Assembly (NCBI GenBank): GCA_947168525.1
Contig: CAMVMG010000002.1
Span: 124,001-188,000, forward strand
Source of the DNA: an uncultured Bacteroidales bacterium
GTDB lineage: Bacteria; Bacteroidota; Bacteroidia; Bacteroidales; UBA932
Direction: 5' to 3'
Length of the DNA: 64,000 nt
Shown here in pieces: positions 34,871 through 44,442 of this stretch. Within the stretch, counting starts at the first letter, position 1. Every line of letters begins with the position of its first letter. The translations under genes and the position numbers were made by a program. The notes beneath the pieces were generated by a model. The model made no database searches, was not told the DNA's origin, and saw only the letters and a program-made list of their open reading frames with translations.

Positions 34871-36310
34871 TTAAATAATCGATTTGACGGCTTCACGCAT
34901 CCCTTTTTCCTGGATGAGGGCCAGGTCGGCGGTAAGGAGGGCGGTTAAACCGGGCACGGCGTTGAGGTCTTCGCCCCAGATGAATGCATCGGCAAGGACA
35001 CCCTTGGCTACCTTGCTCACGTCTCCGGTGGCCCAGAGGTCCTTGAGCAGCTGCATAATCTTGGGATCGTCGTTGGGAACGATCTCGTCTTCGCCGCGTT
35101 TTCCGCCCTTGTAGTAGGTGCAGATGGCGGCTAGGCCCATCACAATCCCCTGCGGAAGTTCGCCCTTGCGCTCCAGGTAGGTCTTGAGGCCAGGCAGGTC
35201 GCGCGTCTTGAACTTGGGGAAGGAGTTGAGCATGATGGAGGTCACGAAATGCTTCACGAACGGGTTGCGGAAACGTTCCATTACGTCGGCCGCGAACTTC
35301 TCCAGCTCCTCTTTCGGGAGATTCAGGGTGGGAAGGAGTTCCTCGAACATCACCTGGTGGACGAATTTGCCAATCTCAGGGTCTTCGCAGCATTCCTTCA
35401 CGGTATTCAGGCCGCTCAGATAGCCCACGGGGCTCAGGACCGTGTGGGGGCCGTTCAGGAGGGTCACCTTCCGCTCGTGATAAGGGGCTTCGGAGGGGAC
35501 GAACAGCACATGCAGGCCGGCTTTGTCGGCGGGGAATTCGGCCGCCACTTCCCTGGGGGCTTCGATTACCCAGAGATGGAAAATCTCGGCCTTGTCCAGG
35601 AGACGGTCGTCGTAGCCCACCCGCTCGCAGAGCTGGGCGGCGGTTTCCCGCGGATAACCGGGCACGATGCGGTCTACAAGGGTGCTGTACACACCGCAGG
35701 CTTCCTCGAACCAGGCAGCGAACTCCGGACCCAGGTTCCACAGGTGGATATACTGCCGGATGCACTCTTTCAGGTGCTTGCCATTCTCGAAGATGAGCTC
35801 GCACGGGAAGACGATAAGGCCCTTGTCCATCGCCCCCTTGAAGTACTCAAAACGGTGATACAGCAGCTGGGTAAGTTTGCCGGGATAGCTGCTGGCAGGT
35901 TTGTCGTCCAGCTTGCAGGCCGGGTCGAAGGCGATACCGGCCTCTGTGGTATTGGAGATCACAAAACGGATTTCCGGCTGCTCGGCCAGTTTCAGATAGG
36001 CTCCGAAATCCTCGTAGGGATTCAGGCCGCGGGAAATCACGTCAATCAGGTCAACGCTGTCAACGGGCTGTCCGTCCTGCAGGCCCTGAAGGTTCAGGTG
36101 ATACAGGCCGTCCTGCTCGTTGAGCCAGCCTACCATTCCCTTCTCGATGGGCTGGACCACGACCACGGAGCCGTTGAAGTCTGTCTTCTGGTTGGTCTTC
36201 CAGATAATCCACTCGATGAATGCGCGAAGGAAGTTTCCTTCACCAAACTGAATCACCTTTTCGGTGTACTGCTTAGCCTGCGGAGCAGACTTACGGTTTA
36301 GTCTTTCCAT
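34871..36310 (-). CDS. uxaB: Tagaturonate reductase (altronate oxidoreductase)
   Basis: The 479-residue product reduces tagaturonate to altronate with NADH. It is a mannitol-dehydrogenase family enzyme: EKVIQFGEGNFLRAFIEWIIWK near the N-terminus is the nucleotide-binding region. VISNTTEAGIAFDP and the C-domain motif KVTLLNGPHTVLSPVGYLSG, which holds the catalytic lysine-asparagine-histidine set, follow. Second step of the galacturonate branch, between uxaA and the MFS gene. Cytoplasmic. Confidence 0.95.
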   Translation of the reverse strand: MERLNRKSAPQAKQYTEKVIQFGEGNFLRAFIEWIIWKTNQKTDFNGSVVVVQPIEKGMVGWLNEQDGLYHLNLQGLQDGQPVDSVDLIDVISRGLNPYEDFGAYLKLAEQPEIRFVISNTTEAGIAFDPACKLDDKPASSYPGKLTQLLYHRFEYFKGAMDKGLIVFPCELIFENGKHLKECIRQYIHLWNLGPEFAAWFEEACGVYSTLVDRIVPGYPRETAAQLCERVGYDDRLLDKAEIFHLWVIEAPREVAAEFPADKAGLHVLFVPSEAPYHERKVTLLNGPHTVLSPVGYLSGLNTVKECCEDPEIGKFVHQVMFEELLPTLNLPKEELEKFAADVMERFRNPFVKHFVTSIMLNSFPKFKTRDLPGLKTYLERKGELPQGIVMGLAAICTYYKGGKRGEDEIVPNDDPKIMQLLKDLWATGDVSKVAKGVLADAFIWGEDLNAVPGLTALLTADLALIQEKGMREAVKSII

Positions 36311-36319
36311 ATCAATGAT

Positions 36320-37798
36320 TTATAAAGTTACTCCTTGTTTAAAGATGGCAATCTCGCGGATACCGTGTTTTTCATTGTTCACCGGGGTGCCGCTGGCTGC
36401 CGCCAGGACAAAGTCGATAAAGCGGGCGCTTACCTCCTCCATCGGCTCTCCCTGCGCCAGCACGCCTGCGTTGAAGTCGATCCAGGAAGGTTTGGCCTGG
36501 TAGAGCGGCGTGTTGGTGGAAATCTTCATGGTGGGGACGAAACTGCCGAAGGGCGTTCCCCGGCCGGTGGTGAACAGCACAATCTGGCAGCCGGAAGCCG
36601 CCAGGGCCGTGGAAGCCACCAGGTCGTTGCCGGGGGCGCTGAGCAGGTTCAGTCCTTTCACCTGCAAAGGCTCGGCATAGTTCAGCACGCCCCGGACGAT
36701 GCTCTTCCCGCACTTCTGGGTGCAGCCCAGCGATTTCTCTTCCAGGGTGGAAATACCGCCCGCCTTGTTGCCCGGCGAGGGATTCTCGTACACGGGCATC
36801 CCCTGCTTCATGAAATACTCCTTGAAGTCGTTGATCAGGTGCACGGTCTTGTCGAAGGTGGCCACGTCCTGGCAGCGGTTCATCAGGATGGTCTCGGCCC
36901 CGAACATCTCCGGCACTTCCGTAAGCACGGTGGTACCACCCTGGGCCACAATCCAGTCGGAGAATACACCCAGCAGCGGGTTGGCCGTGATGCCGGACAG
37001 GCCGTCGGAGCCGCCGCACTTGAGCCCCACGCGGAGCTCGCTCACCGGGACTTCCGTACGCACATCCCGGCTGCAGACGGCAAAGATTTCCCGCAGGCGC
37101 TCCACCCCGTACCGGATTTCGTCGTCCACCTTCTGGCAAACAAACATCTTCACGCGGGATTCGTCCACCGGACCCACCAGCTCACGGAATGCGTCCAGCT
37201 GATTGTTCTCGCAGCCCAGGCTCACCACCAGCACGCCGCCGGCATTGGGATGGTGCACCATGTCGCAGAGCACCTTGCGGGTGTTCTCGTGGTCCTCCCC
37301 CAGCTGGGAACAGCCGTAATTGTGCGGGAAAGCGACAATGGCATCTACGCTCCCCTCTTTTCCGGCGACTTCCGCCTTGAAACGGGAGACAATCTGCTCG
37401 CAGATGCCGTTCACGCAGCCCACGGTGGGAATCACCCATATCTGGTTGCGTACGCCTACCTGACCGTCGGCCCTTCTGAAACCTTTGAAGGTGCGCTTGG
37501 CAGCACTTTCCGGAATCTCGACGAGGGCAGGTTGGTAGTCATAGTCCAATAGGCCTTCCAGGTTGGTTTTGATGCAGTTGTGGTCCACCAGGGTGCCCGC
37601 AGCGGCATCGCGGGTCACATGGCCGATGGGGAAACCGTACTTGATCACGTTCTCCCCCGCCTTGAGGCTACGGAGCACGATTTTGTGGCCGCGGGGAATA
37701 TCCATGACAAGGGTCACACCTTCCACCACCTCCCCTTTGGAGAGGTCCTGGAGTGCCACCGCCACATTGTCGGCCGGATTGATCTTAATGTACTTCAT
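36320..37798 (-). CDS. uxaA: Altronate dehydratase
   Basis: The 492-residue product dehydrates altronate to KDG. The N-terminal SAF domain (about 1-95, MKYIKINPADNVAVALQDL with GHKIVLR) is fused to the C-terminal UxaA domain, as in E. coli. Conserved segments include GFRRADGQVGVRNQIWVIPTVGCVN, FPHNYGCSQLGEDHENTRK, and KCGGSDGLSGITANPLLG, with cysteines in positions expected for metal binding. Its start overlaps the uxaC stop by one base (TAATG). Cytoplasmic. Confidence 0.96.
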   Translation of the reverse strand: MKYIKINPADNVAVALQDLSKGEVVEGVTLVMDIPRGHKIVLRSLKAGENVIKYGFPIGHVTRDAAAGTLVDHNCIKTNLEGLLDYDYQPALVEIPESAAKRTFKGFRRADGQVGVRNQIWVIPTVGCVNGICEQIVSRFKAEVAGKEGSVDAIVAFPHNYGCSQLGEDHENTRKVLCDMVHHPNAGGVLVVSLGCENNQLDAFRELVGPVDESRVKMFVCQKVDDEIRYGVERLREIFAVCSRDVRTEVPVSELRVGLKCGGSDGLSGITANPLLGVFSDWIVAQGGTTVLTEVPEMFGAETILMNRCQDVATFDKTVHLINDFKEYFMKQGMPVYENPSPGNKAGGISTLEEKSLGCTQKCGKSIVRGVLNYAEPLQVKGLNLLSAPGNDLVASTALAASGCQIVLFTTGRGTPFGSFVPTMKISTNTPLYQAKPSWIDFNAGVLAQGEPMEEVSARFIDFVLAAASGTPVNNEKHGIREIAIFKQGVTL

Positions 37799-39213
37799 TA
37801 GAACTGGAAATATTTCTTGGCGTTGTTGTAGGAAATGTCCTCTACCATCCGGCCGATGAAATCCATCTCGGAGGCGGGAAGCCTGCCCTCCTCGATATCC
37901 TTCCCCAGGACATCGCAAAGGATGCGGCGGAAGTACTCGTGGCGGGGATAAGAGATGAAGCTGCGGCTGTCCGTGAGCATGCCCACGAAGCGGGAGAACA
38001 GGCCCAGGACGCTTAGGGCGTCCATCTGGCGGCGCATGCCCACTTCCTGGTCCAGGAACCACCAGCCGCTGCCGAACTGCATCTTGCCGGGAACGGTTCC
38101 GTCGTTAAAGGTATAGAGCATGGTCATCATCACCTCGTTATCCTTGGGATTGAGGCAGTAGAGGATGGTCTTGGTGAGTTTGTCCTCTGCGGCAAGGCGG
38201 TCGAAGAACTTATGGCCGGCAGCGGCGATTTCCTGGTCGTGAATGGCATCATAACCCGTATCGGGGCCGATCAGGCCGAACATCTTGCTGTTATTGTTGC
38301 GGATGGCACCGATATGGAACTGCTGGGTCCATCCTGCCTCGGCGTCCATGACGGCCTGGTCGTGCAGGAAGGCGCTGCGGAACTTCTCCAGTTCTTTGGG
38401 ATTGGGCTTGATGCCCATGAGCACTTTCTTGAAAATAAGCTCGATTTCCAGCTCCTTGTAGTCGGCCGAATAGAAATTCTCCAGACCATGGTCGGAGAGC
38501 TTGCAACCATTGGCGGCAAAGTAGTCGTGCCGCTTCTGCAGGGCCTCGCACAGGTCGGCATAGGAATCGATCTCCTTGTCGGCGGCCTCTCCCAACTGCT
38601 GCAGATAGGCCTTGTAGGCCTCGGGATTCTCGATGGCCATGGCCTTGTCCGGGCGCCAGGCGGGAATCACCTTGGTACCGAAGGGATTGGCGGCAATCAT
38701 CTTGTGCCAGCGGAGGTCGTCGGCCGGGTCGTCGGTGGTGCATACGGTCTCCACATTGAACTTGCGGATAAGGGCCTGTCCCCGGAACTCCGGCGTGGCC
38801 AGTTTGGCATTGCACTCTTCGAAAATCTCACGGGCCGTGGCCGGGCAGAGGAGCTTGTCGATGCCGAATACACGGCTCAGCTCCAGGTGCGTCCAGTGAT
38901 AGAGCGGGTTCCGCATGGTGTAAGGAACCGTTTCTGCCCACTTCCGGAAGGTTTCCCAGGAGTCGTATTTCCCGCCGGTGATATAATCCTCATTAACGCC
39001 GTTGGCCCGCATCGCGCGCCACTTGTAATGGTCTCCATAGTGTCCGTCCACCAGCCATAACTGGGTGATGTCCCGGAACTGGATGTTTTCGGCAATCTGC
39101 TGCGGAACCAGGTGGCAGTGATAGTCGATGATGGGCATCTTCTCCGCGTGCTCATGATAAAGCTTCCTGGCGGTCTCCGACTGGAGCATAAAATCGGGGT
39201 TGATAAAAGTCAT
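37798..39213 (-). CDS. uxaC: Glucuronate/galacturonate isomerase
   Basis: The 471-residue product isomerises D-galacturonate to D-tagaturonate, or D-glucuronate to fructuronate. It belongs to the amidohydrolase superfamily: the first metal-site motif is IIDYHCHLVP, followed by RNPLYHWTHLEL and VCTTDDPADDLRWH, with a further GWTQQFHIGAIRNNNS strand. ATG 39213 (MTFINPDFMLQS) matches the family N-terminus; the longer open frame upstream is not used. First gene of the uronate-catabolic part of the locus. Cytoplasmic. Confidence 0.95.
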   Translation of the reverse strand: MTFINPDFMLQSETARKLYHEHAEKMPIIDYHCHLVPQQIAENIQFRDITQLWLVDGHYGDHYKWRAMRANGVNEDYITGGKYDSWETFRKWAETVPYTMRNPLYHWTHLELSRVFGIDKLLCPATAREIFEECNAKLATPEFRGQALIRKFNVETVCTTDDPADDLRWHKMIAANPFGTKVIPAWRPDKAMAIENPEAYKAYLQQLGEAADKEIDSYADLCEALQKRHDYFAANGCKLSDHGLENFYSADYKELEIELIFKKVLMGIKPNPKELEKFRSAFLHDQAVMDAEAGWTQQFHIGAIRNNNSKMFGLIGPDTGYDAIHDQEIAAAGHKFFDRLAAEDKLTKTILYCLNPKDNEVMMTMLYTFNDGTVPGKMQFGSGWWFLDQEVGMRRQMDALSVLGLFSRFVGMLTDSRSFISYPRHEYFRRILCDVLGKDIEEGRLPASEMDFIGRMVEDISYNNAKKYFQF

Positions 39214-39240
39214 AGCGTTCTGATGGTTTAATTTTGTTCT

Positions 39241-39276
39241 GGAAGGGGGCAGGGCGGTCGGGCCCTGCCTCCTTTT
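39241..39276 (-). repeat. GC-rich hairpin between the beta-helix lipoprotein gene and uxaC
   Basis: GGCAGGGC (39248-39255) pairs with GCCCTGCC (39262-39269) and the stem extends outward with one mismatch. No U-run follows in the direction of transcription, so it separates the surface-protein and catabolic parts of the operon without an obvious stop signal. Confidence 0.6.
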
Positions 39277-39287
39277 GAAAGACGGAA

Positions 39288-42200
39288 CTAGTTCCGGGGT
39301 TTGTAGTTGGGAGAGGCGGAGTTCCAACGGGGATCGCCCACATCGGCCTTCTTGAGGTCGGCGTTGGTGAGCACCAGATTGAACTCGGCGGAACCGGTGC
39401 AAGGATCGGCCTCCAGGACGGCGCCGCCCTGGATGGCGGTGGCCTGGTCGATGGCGCCTCCAAAGAAGCCTTCACCCACGTTGAAGAAGTAGTTCCCCTC
39501 CATCACGGGCACCGTGGCACCGCTCTTGGCCAGAATGGTCTTGCCGGTGAGGTTCAGGAAGAGGTTCTTCTTCACGTTGTACTTCTGGGGAGCATCGGCG
39601 CAGGAACGGACCCAGAGCAGGCCGTTTCCGGCATCGATGGAGCAGGAGGCGAAGGTGTTGTTCACGATGGCGATGTTTCCGGCAATCTCCTTGTCGCAGC
39701 GGATGAAATCACGGCCGCCGTCGTAGAAGGAGTTCTTGGAAACGTTGATCACGTCATAGACGCCCTTGCGGATATCAATCATTCCCTGGCCGGTGCCAAA
39801 GCCGTGGACCAGGTTCTTCTGGAAGTCGAACAGTTCCACGCGGGAGTCGGCGCCGTTGCCGTAGAAGAGGCTCTTGTTATAGCCGAAGATGTCGCAGTCC
39901 ACGATCTGGATTTTGTACAGCTGGGTGGCTTCGGCAATCTCGAAGGCGTTGCCCAGGGCCTTCTCGGAACCGTTGAACTTGATGTTCCGTGCCTCGAAGG
40001 TGGTGGTGCCCACGCCCAGTTTGAAGCCGCCGATGATCTCTACGTTGCCGTTACCCTGCAGGCGGAGCGGAGCGATGAGGCTGATGACGCCGCCTTCGGT
40101 GAGTTCGCGGAGGTCGTAGGTGCCCGCCTTGAGGGTGATTCCGGTCTTGCCGGCATCCAGGGCAGTGCCCAGTTCGGCCACCGTCTTCACGGTAACGTCG
40201 GAAGAGATGGTGCCCGCGTTGCGGTTCCAGGTGCCAGCGCCCACGTTGGAGGCCAGACAGAGGGCGTCTACCAGGGTGAAGTCATCATTGGCGGCATCCC
40301 GCACCGGGTCGGAGGAGAGGATGGCGCCGCCGTTGGCGGTGGCCATCTCCTGGGTGATAAGGCCCGTCCAGAACTTCTCGGCCGTGCAGTTCCAGAAGAA
40401 GTTGCCGGCCATATAGGTGGGAACGGTGATTCCGGCCGCCTTGGAAAGCAGGTTGTTCTCACCGTTCTCGTTCAGGAACAGGTTGTTCTTCACCTCGTAG
40501 CTTTCGGGCGTGGAACGCACGTAGAGCACGCCGTTGCCGTTGTTCAGGGTGACGCCGCTGAAGGTGTTGTTCACGATGTTCACGGCTCCGGTGACACGGC
40601 CCGCGTCGGCCCGGATGAAGTCACGGCCGCCCACCACGGTGTTGTGCTGGAAGGTAATCACCTTGTAGTCGCCCTTGCGGATGTCAAGGGTTCCTTGTCC
40701 GCCGCCCAGTTCTCCGAAGAAGTTGCCGGAGAATACCAGGGCCTGGAAGGAGGAGCCTTCGGCATTGCCGTAGAAGACGCTCTTCTTGATATTGGTGACG
40801 TGGCAGTTCCGGAGCGTGAGGTTGTTCACCACGGAAGCCGCGCCCACGTTGAAGAGGTTGTTGGCCCCGTCTCCTTCAATGACCAGGTTCTCGATGAGGA
40901 TGTTGCCCAGTTCCCCTTCGGCCAGGTTCAGCTGGTTCACCTTGAGCACGGCGCCCTCCTCACTGCCCAAATGCATTCCGGCCGTGAGGGTGATGGCGGC
41001 AGCGGAGAGGTCATACTCACCCGCGGCGAACTTGATGTCCGTCTTGCCGGCATCCACTGCGGCGGTGAACTCGTCCACGCTGGAAACGGTGATGGAAGCG
41101 CCCTCACTCACGGGCACGCTGGCGGGATTCCACTTGGGGGCACCGGCGCCCAGGCTCATGACCACAGCGTTGGTAAGGGTGTAGTTACCGCTGGCGGCAT
41201 CCTGGAAAGGATCGTTGGTGAGCACCACGCCACCACCGTCCACGGCCAGTTCCGCATCAATGCAGCCGGTGTAGAACTTCTCGCCGATGTTGTACCAGAC
41301 GTTCTTCTTCATCTTGGGCTTCATGGCGGCGGTACGGCCGCTGATGGAGTTGGCGATGTTGGCCACGATGTTGTAGGAAACCTCGTACACGGAAGGAGTG
41401 GCCCGTACGCAGAACACACCGCCGGCATTGCCGGAATCGTTCAGGTTGTTGAGCGTGTTGTGCTTCACGTACACGGCGTCAATGGTACAGGGAGCGTCAA
41501 TGCGCAGGAAGTCGCGGCCGCCGGTGACGGTGCTCTCTTCCAGCGTGAAGCTGCCGTAGGTACCGTTTCTCAGATCCAGCACGCCCTGGCCGGTACCGTG
41601 GTTCACCACCTCCATACCGGAGAAGAGGATTTCGCCGATGTTGAACTTGTCGGCCGTGTTGGAAGCGTAGATGACACTCTTGGTAAAGCCGTCCACCACG
41701 GTGTTCTTCACCGTTACGGATTCGGCCGTAACGCCCTCGGCGTTGTCCAGGTTCAGGAGGATGTCTCCGCCGCCAGCCTTCACAGTGAGGTTCTCCAGCG
41801 AGAAGCTGCCCACCTGTCCGCTGAGCTTGAAGCCGCCCAGGAGTTCGGCACCAGGCTGTCCCTTGAGGGAGAGCGGAGCCGTTACGGTGAGGCTGCCTGC
41901 CAGGTCGTAGCTGCCGGCGGCCAGCGTAATGGCTTCCTTACCGGCTGCGATGGCGGCCAGCAGGGCGTCCACGTTGTTCACCACCAGTTCGGAGCCCTCT
42001 TCGCCGCCGCCCTTGGGCAGTACTGCGAAGGCGGCCACGCCTGCAGCCGATTCGGTGTTGTAGATATCATCCTTGGAAGGATTTGCATACACTTCCACCT
42101 TGTAGCTGCCGGCATCCAGCATACCGGTAGTGGTACCGCCGATTACGAACTGGGTGCCTTCGGAGACTGCACTGGTCTTGCCGTTGAAGACTACGGAATA

Positions 42201-44429
42201 GCCGCCGGCACTCTCCACGGGATCCCAGGAGATGGTGATATCCACGGCATCACCGGCAGTGATGGAGGCGGGATCGGCCTGGGGAGCGGGAGTGGGCAGG
42301 GCGGTGTTCACCGGTGTCACATCCGTGCTCCAGGCCAGTTTCTCCAGGCTCACGGGGCCGGAAGGGAATACGTATACCAGGGATTCCCCGGCGATGGAGG
42401 AGATGACAATCTTCTGTGCGTTCTGCATGTCGGCCATGGCGGAAGCGCCGCCCTTGAGGGAAATCTCCGTCCCTTCCAGGTTACCCACGCCCACCACCAG
42501 GTGGTTGCCCTTGGATCCAGGGTCGGCCGCCTTGATCAGGAGGGAGCCGGGGCCGTCCACCTTGAAGGCTACGAAACCGTTGGTGGGAACGCCCAGCCTG
42601 TTGGTAACGGCAGCCGTCTGGAAGTTGAGCATTCCGCCGTCCGCCACGATGCTGTTCTGCTCGGAGGCGTTGATAAACAGCAGGTCCCGGACCATCTGCT
42701 TCTTAATGGTGCCGGAGAAGTACTTGGCATTGGCCAGGTTCCAGGTCTTGTTGCCTTCCACCTTGCCCAGGGTGAGGTCCTCGGGCTCCTCCACATAGGG
42801 AGTCCACCACTTGGGAGCGCCCACGCCCTTGCCGGCTATCTCGGAATCCGGATTCAGGTTGAAGAAACCGCCCGGAGCATTGTAGCAGGGATCGCTGGAG
42901 AGGATGGTGCCCGCAGCGTTGGCCAGGGTGAAGTTGTCGGTGAAATAAGTATCGACAATGTTATAGAACCAGTTGTTGGAAGCCGTTACACCCATGTCGG
43001 AAGCGGGTTTGTACTTAGCGTTCGCACCGGCCAGCACAGCCTTTTCCACCATGTACAGGAAGAGGTTGTTCTTGAAGGAGAACGAGCCGGGGACAATCTG
43101 AAGGCCGAAGACACCGGCGTTATTGGCGTTGTCCACGAAGTTCAGGTTGCACAGGGTGTTGTTCTCGAATACCAGGGCATCGATGGAACCGGCGTCGAAA
43201 CGCACGAACGTACGCATGCCCTGCCAGATGGTGTTGTTCACGAAGCTGAGGGTCTTGATGGTGGTTGCCTGACGGATGTCAAAGACGTCACCGCCCACGG
43301 TACCGTCGGTGTTGATGTCGTGGATGTCGCAGCTTTCGTAGGTTACGTCACCCAGCACCATTTCGTTGCCCCATTCGTACATCAGGCCCTTGGTGTAATT
43401 GGCGATGATGCAGTTCTTGTAGGTAATGCTGCCGATGTTCTTGCCTTTTACGGTGCCGCCGTTCTTGTTCTGGATGGCAAAGCCGAATCCGGAAGGACTG
43501 GTGGCGGTGGGACCGCCGTTGAATTCCACGCCTTCAAAATAGAGGTTGTGGGAGCCGTCGGAAGCCCAGTTGTCGGCAAAATGGAATTCGCCCTGGATGA
43601 CGGGCTTGGAACCGTCGGCCGCTTCTTCACCGATAATGGTGAAGGGATTGGAGATATCCACGGCTTCCAGATCGTAGGGAGAGCCTTCCATCTTCAGGGA
43701 GATCTTGGCACCGGCGGTCTTGATGGCGTTCTGCAGGCCTTCCAGGCTGTTCACCTCCGTGAAACCGGTAATGTCGGGCGTGGTCCAGGCATCCACCTGG
43801 CCACGGCTGGCGCTCAGATACATGAGGGCGAAGACATACTCCGTTCCGGCAGAAAGCCCGTTCACGGTAGCAGCGGCCGCTTCAATCTCCTCGGGAGAAA
43901 GTTCGTGGGAAATCGCCACCTCATCACGCCCAGGGTAGTACAGGTCGATTCGGGAAACCTCCCGGTAGTCGGCTACATCCTTGCTCCAGGCAAGGCTGAC
44001 GCTTTCGGCGGTGCGTGCCGTGACTTTCAGGAACAGGTTGTCCTTGACGGCGAAGGTCTTGAATGTCTTTTCGTAGGTAGCCAGCTTGGACTCATCTTTG
44101 CCCTCGGCCCGTGCCAGGACAGTAAAGGTGAAGGTCCGGTCGGCAACCAGTTTCTTCTGGACGGGGACGGACGACGGGGATACCTCTTCGGTGAGGAAGG
44201 TGCTGCCGTCGGCATTCAGGACCGTGAGGACATAGACCTCGGCGTCCTTGGTCACATCCCAGGAGAAGGTGACAACGTCGCCCAGGGCCGCGCTTACGCG
44301 TGCATTCAGGTTCATCGGCTGCAGGCAGCGGGAGAGATTCAGCTCATCCTTGGGGACGAACTCCTCTCTGACGCAGGCGCCCAGCACGATGGCTGCCAGG
44401 GCGATAATGGCATATTTGATCTTGTTCAT
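39288..44429 (-). CDS. Giant surface lipoprotein with four pectate-lyase-like beta-helix modules (DUF4957/DUF5123 type)
   Basis: A 1713-residue lipoprotein (MNKIKYAIIALAAIVLGAC). Residues about 25-215 are two fibronectin-III-like domains. Module 1 (about 221-545) is a parallel beta-helix of DUF5123/DUF4957 type, followed by a beta-sandwich (550-705) and another Fn3-like domain (709-806). Modules 2 (813-1105), 3 (1113-1405) and 4 (1411-1713) are mutually similar. Each opens with a DA(G)K-[ET]-x-I-x-[FL]-x-[AS]-G-x-YDL segment, then has G[TG]GQG-x-x-D-[IL]-R and GGRDF[IL]R. Each ends with a G-x-P-[KR]W or GTWN motif after a D[CP]-type segment. Single-module relatives of about 500 residues follow SusD in pectin loci. 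It probably binds pectin at the cell surface; no catalytic residues are evident. Confidence 0.85.
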   Translation of the reverse strand: MNKIKYAIIALAAIVLGACVREEFVPKDELNLSRCLQPMNLNARVSAALGDVVTFSWDVTKDAEVYVLTVLNADGSTFLTEEVSPSSVPVQKKLVADRTFTFTVLARAEGKDESKLATYEKTFKTFAVKDNLFLKVTARTAESVSLAWSKDVADYREVSRIDLYYPGRDEVAISHELSPEEIEAAAATVNGLSAGTEYVFALMYLSASRGQVDAWTTPDITGFTEVNSLEGLQNAIKTAGAKISLKMEGSPYDLEAVDISNPFTIIGEEAADGSKPVIQGEFHFADNWASDGSHNLYFEGVEFNGGPTATSPSGFGFAIQNKNGGTVKGKNIGSITYKNCIIANYTKGLMYEWGNEMVLGDVTYESCDIHDINTDGTVGGDVFDIRQATTIKTLSFVNNTIWQGMRTFVRFDAGSIDALVFENNTLCNLNFVDNANNAGVFGLQIVPGSFSFKNNLFLYMVEKAVLAGANAKYKPASDMGVTASNNWFYNIVDTYFTDNFTLANAAGTILSSDPCYNAPGGFFNLNPDSEIAGKGVGAPKWWTPYVEEPEDLTLGKVEGNKTWNLANAKYFSGTIKKQMVRDLLFINASEQNSIVADGGMLNFQTAAVTNRLGVPTNGFVAFKVDGPGSLLIKAADPGSKGNHLVVGVGNLEGTEISLKGGASAMADMQNAQKIVISSIAGESLVYVFPSGPVSLEKLAWSTDVTPVNTALPTPAPQADPASITAGDAVDITISWDPVESAGGYSVVFNGKTSAVSEGTQFVIGGTTTGMLDAGSYKVEVYANPSKDDIYNTESAAGVAAFAVLPKGGGEEGSELVVNNVDALLAAIAAGKEAITLAAGSYDLAGSLTVTAPLSLKGQPGAELLGGFKLSGQVGSFSLENLTVKAGGGDILLNLDNAEGVTAESVTVKNTVVDGFTKSVIYASNTADKFNIGEILFSGMEVVNHGTGQGVLDLRNGTYGSFTLEESTVTGGRDFLRIDAPCTIDAVYVKHNTLNNLNDSGNAGGVFCVRATPSVYEVSYNIVANIANSISGRTAAMKPKMKKNVWYNIGEKFYTGCIDAELAVDGGGVVLTNDPFQDAASGNYTLTNAVVMSLGAGAPKWNPASVPVSEGASITVSSVDEFTAAVDAGKTDIKFAAGEYDLSAAAITLTAGMHLGSEEGAVLKVNQLNLAEGELGNILIENLVIEGDGANNLFNVGAASVVNNLTLRNCHVTNIKKSVFYGNAEGSSFQALVFSGNFFGELGGGQGTLDIRKGDYKVITFQHNTVVGGRDFIRADAGRVTGAVNIVNNTFSGVTLNNGNGVLYVRSTPESYEVKNNLFLNENGENNLLSKAAGITVPTYMAGNFFWNCTAEKFWTGLITQEMATANGGAILSSDPVRDAANDDFTLVDALCLASNVGAGTWNRNAGTISSDVTVKTVAELGTALDAGKTGITLKAGTYDLRELTEGGVISLIAPLRLQGNGNVEIIGGFKLGVGTTTFEARNIKFNGSEKALGNAFEIAEATQLYKIQIVDCDIFGYNKSLFYGNGADSRVELFDFQKNLVHGFGTGQGMIDIRKGVYDVINVSKNSFYDGGRDFIRCDKEIAGNIAIVNNTFASCSIDAGNGLLWVRSCADAPQKYNVKKNLFLNLTGKTILAKSGATVPVMEGNYFFNVGEGFFGGAIDQATAIQGGAVLEADPCTGSAEFNLVLTNADLKKADVGDPRWNSASPNYKPRN

Positions 44430-44442
44430 AATATTCAAGGGA

